From contig JAZHDG010000078.1 of the NCBI GenBank assembly GCA_036584525.1, forward strand, positions 1-15,782: a DNA stretch of 15,782 nt. Reading direction: 5' to 3'. Shown one piece after another: positions 1-6,047 of the stretch. Within the stretch, counting starts at the first letter, position 1. Each line of letters opens with the position of its first letter. Origin of the DNA: UBA6181 sp016934015 (GTDB lineage: Bacteria; Bacillota_I; Bacilli_A; Acholeplasmatales; Acholeplasmataceae). Made by a program: the position numbers and the translations under genes. The notes beneath the pieces were generated by a model. It was not told the origin of the DNA. It was given only the letters and a program-made list of their open reading frames with translations, and did not search any database.

Positions 1-1
1 T

Positions 2-895
2 AAAGTATATGGTGGCGTTGTCCCAGAAATCGCATCACGAAACCATGTTGTCCATATGACAAGAGTTTTTGAACAAGCCATATTAAACGCTGGAATTAAA
101 GAAAGTGATATCGATTTAGTTGCAGTTACACGAGGACCTGGGTTAATTGGATCTTTATTAGTTGGGATTAATGCCGCAACTGCGTTTGCATTTGCTCATC
201 AAAAACCTATCATAGGGATAAATCATTTGATTGGTCATATTTATGCAGCAAATCTTGAGCATGAAATGAAATTTCCGGCTTTAGCATTGCTTGTAAGTGG
301 TGGTCATACAGAACTTATATATATGGAAAAACATATGTCATTTAAAATGCTTGGAACTACTTTTGATGACGCCGTTGGTGAAGCATATGACAAAGTTGCA
401 AGAACTCTAGGATTATCCTATCCGGGAGGCCCGATTGTTGATAAACTTGCCGCTTTAGGTAAAGATACCTACAATCTTCCAAGACCTTTTTTAGATAAAA
501 CAAAATTTGATTTTAGTTTTTCAGGACTTAAGAGCGCAGTCATTAATTTAGTTCATAATGCAGAACAAAGAAATGAAACGATTGATGTCAATAATATGTG
601 TGCATCATTCCAAGCGAGTGTATTAGATGTGTTAATTGAAAAAACTCGTTTAGCTGCAGATACTTATGATGTGAAACAAATTATTGTTGCTGGTGGTGTC
701 GCCGCTAATCGTGGCCTTAGAGCACGTATTCATCAAGAAATACCAAATCGCGAAATTATTATGCCATCGATGAAGTATTGTACTGATAATGCAGCGATGA
801 TTGGTGCTGCAGCATTTTACTATAATGATGCTGTTGGTCCACTGCCAAATTATCTTTTAGGTGGTTCATCAACACTAAATATTGAAGAATTATAA
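2..895 (+). CDS. tsaD: tRNA N6-adenosine threonylcarbamoyltransferase TsaD, 5' end cut off by the window
   Basis: TsaD transfers the threonylcarbamoyl group from TC-AMP to A37 of ANN-decoding tRNAs (t6A), working in the cytoplasm with TsaB and TsaE. The frame is open from base 2, and the residues before the first in-frame ATG (base 56) already match the family (YGGVVPEIASRNHV), so that ATG is internal. About 297 residues are visible and roughly 35-40 N-terminal ones are missing compared with the usual ~335-340. Visible hallmarks are the metal-binding NHLIGH motif (histidine codons at 224 and 236), LVSGGHTE, SFSGLKSA, the nucleotide-binding VAGGVAANRGLR, and the C-terminal CTDNAAMIGAA with the metal-ligand Asp codon at 785. 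The gene ends in TAA and a terminator starts at the stop codon, so it is the last gene of its transcript. The identification is secure. Confidence 0.97.
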   Translation, partial: KVYGGVVPEIASRNHVVHMTRVFEQAILNAGIKESDIDLVAVTRGPGLIGSLLVGINAATAFAFAHQKPIIGINHLIGHIYAANLEHEMKFPALALLVSGGHTELIYMEKHMSFKMLGTTFDDAVGEAYDKVARTLGLSYPGGPIVDKLAALGKDTYNLPRPFLDKTKFDFSFSGLKSAVINLVHNAEQRNETIDVNNMCASFQASVLDVLIEKTRLAADTYDVKQIIVAGGVAANRGLRARIHQEIPNREIIMPSMKYCTDNAAMIGAAAFYYNDAVGPLPNYLLGGSSTLNIEEL

Positions 896-919
896 GGAAT
901 CATTGTTGATTCCTTTTTT
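894..919 (+). terminator. Rho-independent terminator after tsaD
   Basis: A perfect 9-bp stem (AAGGAATCA at 894-902 pairing with TGATTCCTT at 907-915) has a 4-nt TTGT loop and runs into a T tract at 914-919. The hairpin begins inside the tsaD stop codon, so there is essentially no 3' UTR. Confidence 0.9.
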
Positions 920-936
920 ATTCATTTGCGAAAATA

Positions 937-965
937 TTGTATTTTGAACATAAAAGTAATATGAT
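937..965 (+). promoter_or_regulatory. candidate promoter for the 599-aa anchored protein
   Basis: A TTGTAT (937-942) lies 17 nt before TATGAT (960-965). The -10 matches the consensus at 5 of 6 positions and the -35 at 3 of 6. It sits between the tsaD terminator and the strong Shine-Dalgarno at 975-981. The position is sensible because the upstream transcript is terminated, but in AT-rich DNA such matches are common. Confidence 0.4.
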
Positions 966-989
966 GAAGAAAAGAAGGGAGTGAATAGC

Positions 990-2789
990 ATGAGATTTTT
1001 ATTTAGATTATTTATTTTACCCATACTACTTATGGTAGGAATTCCATTAGCTGCTGTAGGTGCAATGTATAAAAGTGTAGAAATTCCTGTTGATGAATTT
1101 ATTTCAGGAACTGGGGAAATTAATTTTGAAGAAATGGTTATTGAGGAAATAGATACCTTCTTATTAAATGCAACTCCAACGTCTACATTTGATTTAGAAA
1201 TTAATCAAGAAACAGTTAATCAACTATTATTGGATCAATTTAGACAAATGAATCCTAATTATTTAGTTGATACAGCAACCGATGATGAAAAAAATTATGT
1301 TTTAAAAGAAGAAATGTATGCTTATCAAGGCACTTGGGTTCGATTCAAAGAAGGTAATATTATTGAAATTGAATCCGGATTACATGCCTATGTTGGAGGA
1401 TTTACTTTTAAAACGAGATTGTTATTGTCGTTCATTTTGGAAATAGATACTGAAGAAATTGTATTGACACTCGATAAAGTGACCATCGGTAATGTTCCAC
1501 TTGCGTGGGCGATGACTGCAGCAAGTTGGATATCACAAAAAGTGACAGGTCAAGATTTAGAAGAATTAATTTCAAGTCAAATTGAAGGATTCGGAACTTT
1601 TGATCCAATTGAAAGAAAAGTAACTGTTCAAGTCAATGCACTCATAGACTCTTTTATGAATGAAGATGACGAAAATAAACCTTTAATTGACGCACTCTTA
1701 CAATTCATTAGCGATAATGAATTGATTGATATTGGCTTTGATGATGAAGTGTTCGCAGCTAAAATAGCTTTAGGTAAAATCATTGATGAAACTGATCAAT
1801 TCATTCTTACTGAAGCAGATAAAATCATTGACGATGCACATATGCAAACTATCTTAACATCAAAAGCTAGTACAGTTATTCTCTCATCAGTGACTGGAGA
1901 TAATCCCTATATTAAACTAGATGATTTTACTTTAAATCGTGTGTTTGAGTATTTCATGCGTGCTAATTTAACTGAAACTGGCTATGTTACTGAAGCGTTA
2001 TTAATGGAAAATTATAAAGCTCTTATTTTTGTTCCATATGTGACCATGGAAGACGATTTGATTGTTAATATTCCAATACAAATTGTCGACATTAATGATC
2101 CATCGAAAGTTCTGCCATCGATTATTAAAATTCACGCTATTCCAGAAATCATTGGATCAGATTTGTATTTTCATCTCAAGGGGCTAGATGCAGGTTTGCT
2201 CAGTTTGAGTGAAGAACATATAGGATTAATTTTAGATGTCATGGGTGAAAATGATCTCATTACAGGTGATTCGATTGTGATTCATGATTTTGATCAAATG
2301 ATGGATTCAACCGGTATAGATATTATTGGTGCTGAAATCAAAGATCTTCATTTATATTTATATATTCAACTTAATCTATTTGAAAATTTAGTGGATGTTG
2401 AAACTTTAGCACAAGCAGCTTTAGATCTTGTTCAAAATAATCCTGATTTACCACCTGAACTTGAAGAATCTATCCAAGCTGTTATTGATAATATTGATGA
2501 CCCAGAAGTTATCAATGATCTCATTAATGATATGGTTGGTGAAATGATTGAAACAACTATAACAATTGTTAGTGAAAGTGAAAATATTCCTGAAGAACTA
2601 AGTACAGCATTAACAAGTGTTATCGAAAATGTCGATGATCCAGTTGCTTTAGAAGCATCAATTACCGAAGTAATGACCGTGATTGAAGGTATGGATGAAG
2701 CAGAACAAGAAGCACTCTTTACAGAACTTACAGCAGCTTTAGGAGATACTGGTATGACATATGAGGATTTATTAGGACTATTCTCATAA
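990..2789 (+). CDS. membrane-anchored acidic protein of unknown function with C-terminal repeats
   Basis: I do not recognise this 599-aa protein. A frame start exists at GTG 981, but that codon overlaps the Shine-Dalgarno AAGGGAG (975-981). ATG 990 has ideal spacing and directly precedes the hydrophobic segment, so I chose it. Residues 1-26 form a basic-hydrophobic N-terminal anchor or uncleaved signal (MRFLFRLFILPILLMVGIPL) with no lipobox cysteine. The rest is hydrophilic, strongly acidic and contains no cysteine, which suits an extracytoplasmic protein. Residues ~55-210 (LEINQETVNQLL, LDKVTIGNVPLAW) faintly recall the YpmS/DUF2140-type anchored proteins; that is a weak guess. The last ~115 residues are acidic helices with two related units at 486-508 (DLPPELEESIQAVIDNIDDP) and 532-554 (NIPEELSTALTSVIENVDDP), 46 residues apart. 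It is a single-gene unit between a terminator and a convergent ferredoxin gene. Confidence 0.85.
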   Translation: MRFLFRLFILPILLMVGIPLAAVGAMYKSVEIPVDEFISGTGEINFEEMVIEEIDTFLLNATPTSTFDLEINQETVNQLLLDQFRQMNPNYLVDTATDDEKNYVLKEEMYAYQGTWVRFKEGNIIEIESGLHAYVGGFTFKTRLLLSFILEIDTEEIVLTLDKVTIGNVPLAWAMTAASWISQKVTGQDLEELISSQIEGFGTFDPIERKVTVQVNALIDSFMNEDDENKPLIDALLQFISDNELIDIGFDDEVFAAKIALGKIIDETDQFILTEADKIIDDAHMQTILTSKASTVILSSVTGDNPYIKLDDFTLNRVFEYFMRANLTETGYVTEALLMENYKALIFVPYVTMEDDLIVNIPIQIVDINDPSKVLPSIIKIHAIPEIIGSDLYFHLKGLDAGLLSLSEEHIGLILDVMGENDLITGDSIVIHDFDQMMDSTGIDIIGAEIKDLHLYLYIQLNLFENLVDVETLAQAALDLVQNNPDLPPELEESIQAVIDNIDDPEVINDLINDMVGEMIETTITIVSESENIPEELSTALTSVIENVDDPVALEASITEVMTVIEGMDEAEQEALFTELTAALGDTGMTYEDLLGLFS

Positions 2790-2814
2790 TACGAGATGCA
2801 TTTTGATAAAATAA

Positions 2815-2841
2815 AAAAACTACCAAATTGTGGTAGTTTTT
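2815..2841. terminator. bidirectional terminator between convergent genes
   Basis: CTACCA (2820-2825) pairs with TGGTAG (2831-2836) around an AATTG loop. The stem is extended by A2815-2819 pairing with T2837-2841. Read on the plus strand it ends the 599-aa gene with a T run; read on the minus strand the A run becomes a T run that ends the ferredoxin gene 22 nt after its stop. Confidence 0.88.
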
Positions 2842-2863
2842 CTTTTCTAAAAAATCAATATGA

Positions 2864-3031
2864 TTATACTTCAATAATTGCGTCTGTTGGGCAAACCGCT
2901 TGGCATGCGCCACAGTCAATGCAAATATCTTCGTCAATAACGTAGATATCGCCTTCTGAAATACAATCCACTGGACATTCCGCTTGGCAAGCGCCACAAG
3001 CGATACAAACATCAGTAATTCTTCTTGGCAT
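2864..3031 (-). CDS. 2[4Fe-4S] clostridial-type ferredoxin, 55 aa
   Basis: This small soluble electron carrier passes low-potential electrons to or from partners such as pyruvate:ferredoxin oxidoreductase or hydrogenases, which are not in this window. The minus-strand frame from ATG (3031-3029) to TAA (2866-2864) gives 55 residues, the usual size. Both cluster motifs CxxCxxCxxxCP are intact: C9, C12, C15, C19 and C37, C40, C43, C47. An additional Cys lies at 23. The two halves are nearly the same peptide (CIACGACQAECP and CIDCGACQAVCP), and their DNA is also nearly identical at 2896-2914 and 2980-2998. A textbook GGAGGA ribosome site (plus 3039-3044) precedes the start. The gene has its own candidate promoter and a terminator, so it is monocistronic. 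It suggests anaerobic metabolism. A longer frame antisense to this gene is a shadow. Confidence 0.95.
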   Translation of the reverse strand: MPRRITDVCIACGACQAECPVDCISEGDIYVIDEDICIDCGACQAVCPTDAIIEV

Positions 3032-3057
3032 ATTTTAATCCTCCATACGTGTGGTCT

Positions 3058-3083
3058 ATTATTATTGTATATGAGTTTGTCAA
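3058..3083 (-). promoter_or_regulatory. candidate promoter for the ferredoxin gene
   Basis: A perfect -35 TTGACA reads on the minus strand at 3083-3078. The best -10 match is AATAAT at 3063-3058 (5 of 6), but the spacer is only 14 nt; other AT-rich hexamers with 16-nt spacing match less well. The -35 is convincing and the exact -10 is uncertain. It lies just upstream of the GGAGGA site. Confidence 0.5.
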
Positions 3084-3161
3084 GAAAGTAAACCTGTAGA
3101 TACAAAAAATATAGATTAAAAGATAAATGTTTATGATATATAGAAGGATTATAAATCACGG

Positions 3162-3167
3162 TATAAT
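3162..3167 (+). promoter_or_regulatory. candidate -10 box for the GGDEF gene
   Basis: An exact TATAAT lies 30 nt upstream of the ATG at 3197, with the Shine-Dalgarno region at 3184-3190 between them. I see no good -35 hexamer 16-18 nt upstream. It shares a 165-nt divergent intergenic region with the ferredoxin promoter, which reads the other way. Confidence 0.45.
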
Positions 3168-3196
3168 GACGACAAAGAATGGTGTGAGGTTTGAAC

Positions 3197-4312
3197 ATGG
3201 CCATCTATCAATATTTACAAATGTTTTCTGTCAATATTTTTGCACTTATGATGCTGATTGTTTTATTCATCATTATGAAAGCGAAAAGTAAAGATTCCAT
3301 CGACAATTATTCTAAGCAGCTATTAAGAATTTTGGTCATCATGAATATGACAGCTTTAGTCATAGAGCCTTTAACATGGATTACGGATGGACTTCTCATA
3401 AAGGGTGGTTTTTTCTATAGTTATTTTTCAAATTTTTTATTAGTTTTATTAGGGACCAGCATGGCAGGCTTATGGGTATGCTATGTTGATTTTAAAACAT
3501 TTGGATCTAAAAAAAGACTTAAAAATAGATTCTATTATATGCATGCATTTATGATTGTTGCCTTACTACTTATCGTCAATGCAGTCACACCGGTATTTTT
3601 TGAAATTAATCCTTTGACTTATGGATACCACGGTGGTCCATTCAAATGGTTAAATGAAATATTAACATATCTTGTTTATTTTTATTCCATAGTACTTGTT
3701 TATATACATAGAAAGCGTGTTTCTTCATCACTCATATGGATAGTTTTACTTTTCTTGTTTATTCCTTTAGCAGGAGCACTAATCCAAACAGTTTATTCGC
3801 GTTTATTTTTTAGCTGGTCCACGATTGGAATTGCATTATTTATGGCTTATTTTTTGCTAGAGACAACTTCTACTGGGAAAGATTACTTAACAAAAGTATA
3901 TAATCAACAAAGTTTTGAGGATTATACAAATCAACTTATTGAAAAGAAAAATGATTTTGTTTTACTCATGTTTGATCTTGATCATTTTAAAGAAATCAAT
4001 GATCTAAATGGGCATCTCATTGGTGATTTGGTATTAACAGAGTTTGCGAATGGATTATTAAAAGTATTTTCAAAACAAGCTATGGTTGCCAGATTAGGTG
4101 GCGACGAATTCATTGTAGTTCATGAAAATTGTGATCAATGTCATATTGAAGATTTGGTTAGTGAACTAAAAAATATACTGAAGAGCAATAAAATTCCTCA
4201 AATTCAAACTTTATCTTTTAGTTATGGATTTGAATCGATGAACAAAGACTTGTCTTTTGATGATATCTATTTTAAAGTTGATCAAAAAATGTATCAAAAT
4301 AAATCAAGATAG
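3197..4312 (+). CDS. membrane-anchored GGDEF diguanylate cyclase
   Basis: Predicted to make cyclic di-GMP from two GTP at the membrane. The 371-aa protein has about seven hydrophobic segments (roughly 8-28, 43-63, 74-97, 115-133, 151-171, 180-199, 206-224), a layout like the 7TM sensor regions joined to signalling domains. The GGDEF domain (~230-371) begins with DYLTKVYNQQSF, continues with FDLDHFKEINDLNGHLIGD, and has an intact active site RLGGDEF (GGDEF at 301-305). The product-inhibition I-site RxxD, five residues before GGDEF, is replaced by SKQA, so feedback inhibition is probably absent. The start is ATG 3197, because TTG 3191 would sit directly on the GTGAGGT ribosome site. No EAL, HD-GYP or PilZ domain is seen in the window. 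The gene is monocistronic, ending before a terminator. Confidence 0.92.
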   Translation: MAIYQYLQMFSVNIFALMMLIVLFIIMKAKSKDSIDNYSKQLLRILVIMNMTALVIEPLTWITDGLLIKGGFFYSYFSNFLLVLLGTSMAGLWVCYVDFKTFGSKKRLKNRFYYMHAFMIVALLLIVNAVTPVFFEINPLTYGYHGGPFKWLNEILTYLVYFYSIVLVYIHRKRVSSSLIWIVLLFLFIPLAGALIQTVYSRLFFSWSTIGIALFMAYFLLETTSTGKDYLTKVYNQQSFEDYTNQLIEKKNDFVLLMFDLDHFKEINDLNGHLIGDLVLTEFANGLLKVFSKQAMVARLGGDEFIVVHENCDQCHIEDLVSELKNILKSNKIPQIQTLSFSYGFESMNKDLSFDDIYFKVDQKMYQNKSR

Positions 4313-4338
4313 TCAATTTTTAATTTTGAAATTGTTAT

Positions 4339-4368
4339 ACCCCTTGTGCTTGTAGAACGAGGGGTTTT
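4339..4368 (+). terminator. Rho-independent terminator after the GGDEF gene
   Basis: ACCCCTTGT (4339-4347) pairs with ACGAGGGGT (4357-4365), nine pairs including one G-U, around a 9-nt loop. A short T tract (4365-4368) follows. The run of four G-C pairs stands out in this AT-rich DNA. Confidence 0.8.
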
Positions 4369-4378
4369 ATCGTATAAT
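4350..4378 (+). promoter_or_regulatory. candidate promoter for the glnS-to-uvrA block, overlapping the terminator
   Basis: An exact TATAAT at 4373-4378 is preceded at 17 nt by TTGTAG (4350-4355), which matches a -35 at 3 of 6 positions and lies in the loop of the preceding terminator hairpin. The start codon of glnS is 24 nt beyond the -10. An upstream terminator and a long same-strand gene block downstream make a promoter here necessary. Confidence 0.6.
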
Positions 4379-4402
4379 AAATATACGTTATGAGGTGATG
4401 CT

Positions 4403-6034
4403 ATGGAGAACACATCCAATTTTATTAAAACAATTATCGAACAAGATTTAGAATCAGGAAAACATCATGAAATTATTACAAGATTTCCTCCTGAACCTAA
4501 TGGTTTTTTACATATAGGTCATGCACGAGCGATCATTACAGATTTTGAAAGTGCGAAACAATATGGTGGTTATACCAATCTTCGTTATGATGATACAAAT
4601 CCTGAAAAAGAAGATGATATTTATGTCAAATCAATCTTAGAAGATATTCGCTGGTTAGGATACGAGCCTAAAAATGTTTATTTTGCTTCTGATTATTTTG
4701 AAGAAATGTATGAAAGAGCTATTGTACTCATAAAAAAAGGTTTAGCCTACGTTGACCATTCATCAGCTGAAGAGATTGCAAAAGATCGCGGGAATGTCAA
4801 CACACCAGGAGTTGAATCTAAATATCGTCATCGATCTATTGAAGAAAACTTAAAATTATTTGAAGATATGCGTTTGGGTAAATTCAAAGAAGGCGAATGT
4901 GTTTTGCGTGCAAAAATCGATATGGCAAGTCCGAATATGAATATGAGGGATCCTGTTTTATATCGAATTTCGTTTGCTGAACATCATAATACCGGAACTA
5001 AATGGTGTATCTATCCTATGTATGACTATGCACATCCATTAGAAGATGCGATTGAAGGCATTACACATTCATTGTGTAGTTTAGAATTTGAAGATCATCG
5101 TCCTTTATATGATTGGGTTGTTCGTGAAACTGAAATGCCTAAGATTCCACGACAAATTGAATTTGGTCGTTTAAATATTGAAAACACTGTGATGAGTAAA
5201 CGTTTTTTAAGACAACTTGTGGAAGAAAATAAAGTCATTGGTTGGGATGACCCAAGAATGCCAACCTTAAGAGGTATGCGCAGAAGAGGTTATACACCGG
5301 AAGCTATTCGGAACTTTGTAGTTTCTACAGGGTTATCTAAAGTGAATTCAACTGCAAGCTTTGATATGCTTGAGGCTGCAGTTCGTGATGATTTACAAGA
5401 TCATGCAAAACGGGTTATGGCAATTATTAAACCTTTAAAAGTAACAATTACCAATTACCCCGAAAATAAAATTGAGTACTTTGATGTTTTATATCATCAA
5501 GATTATCCTGAATTAGGGTCAAGAAAAATACCTTTTTCGAGACATATCTATATCGAACAAGATGATTTTGTTTTAAATAAGCCAAATAATAAATACAAGC
5601 GACTTGCTTTAAACGAAGAAGTGCGTCTATTCCATGCTTATTTTATTAAAGCATATGATGTTATCTACGATGACCGAGGCGATATTATTGAAGTACTAGC
5701 TACTTATGATGAAAACACAAAGAGTGGCAGTGGATTCAATGAAAGAAAACCCAACGGTACCATTCATTATGTTGAAAAGACACACGGCTATCATGCAACA
5801 TTTAACTTTTTCGGACCACTCATCATTGGTGACGAATCGATGGACTTAATGGATCGCTTTAATAAAGATTCATGGCATGTTGAACATGGCATGGTCGAAG
5901 AAGCCCTAAAAAATGCTCATGCTCTAGATAAGTTTCAATTTATGCGTAATGGATATTTTAGCGTTGACCATGATTCTAAAAAAGATCATTTAGTGTTTAA
6001 CGAAATCGTACCATTAAAGAGTTCTTACAAATAG
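4403..6034 (+). CDS. glnS: glutaminyl-tRNA synthetase
   Basis: Charges tRNA-Gln directly with glutamine in the cytoplasm (class Ib). The 543-aa length is close to the ~550 of the E. coli enzyme. The class I signature reads RFPPEPNGFLHIGHA (HIGH at 37-40) and the KMSKS-like loop is NTVMSKR (MSKR at 264-267). The block around residues 204-239 (YPMYDYAHPLEDAIEGITHS, then LCSLEFEDHRPLYDW) is the GlnRS active-site region. Residues ~340-535 form the beta-barrel anticodon-binding part of GlnRS, not the helical one of bacterial GluRS, and the HIGH region lacks the GluRS SPTG form. No YqeY fusion is present. The start ATG has GAGGTGA at 4392-4398. It leads the block that continues into pcrA 13 nt downstream. 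Many Firmicutes and Mollicutes instead use GatCAB transamidation, so the direct route is informative for lineage. Confidence 0.96.
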   Translation: MENTSNFIKTIIEQDLESGKHHEIITRFPPEPNGFLHIGHARAIITDFESAKQYGGYTNLRYDDTNPEKEDDIYVKSILEDIRWLGYEPKNVYFASDYFEEMYERAIVLIKKGLAYVDHSSAEEIAKDRGNVNTPGVESKYRHRSIEENLKLFEDMRLGKFKEGECVLRAKIDMASPNMNMRDPVLYRISFAEHHNTGTKWCIYPMYDYAHPLEDAIEGITHSLCSLEFEDHRPLYDWVVRETEMPKIPRQIEFGRLNIENTVMSKRFLRQLVEENKVIGWDDPRMPTLRGMRRRGYTPEAIRNFVVSTGLSKVNSTASFDMLEAAVRDDLQDHAKRVMAIIKPLKVTITNYPENKIEYFDVLYHQDYPELGSRKIPFSRHIYIEQDDFVLNKPNNKYKRLALNEEVRLFHAYFIKAYDVIYDDRGDIIEVLATYDENTKSGSGFNERKPNGTIHYVEKTHGYHATFNFFGPLIIGDESMDLMDRFNKDSWHVEHGMVEEALKNAHALDKFQFMRNGYFSVDHDSKKDHLVFNEIVPLKSSYK

Positions 6035-6047
6035 AAAGTGGGATTAT

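Noticed and set aside
2896..2998. A CRISPR-like or mobile direct repeat
   Set aside because: The two copies are the matching halves of the ferredoxin coding sequence, in frame and 28 codons apart.
2728..3204. A 158-codon minus-strand open frame
   Set aside because: It overlaps the real ferredoxin frame on the same strand in another phase, runs through two promoter regions and a terminator, and its translation has no recognisable pattern.
4403..6034. Glutamyl-tRNA synthetase as an alternative for this gene
   Set aside because: The HIGH region PEPNGFLHIGHA, the MSKR loop and the beta-barrel C-terminal region are those of GlnRS; bacterial GluRS has an SPTG form and a helical C-terminus.
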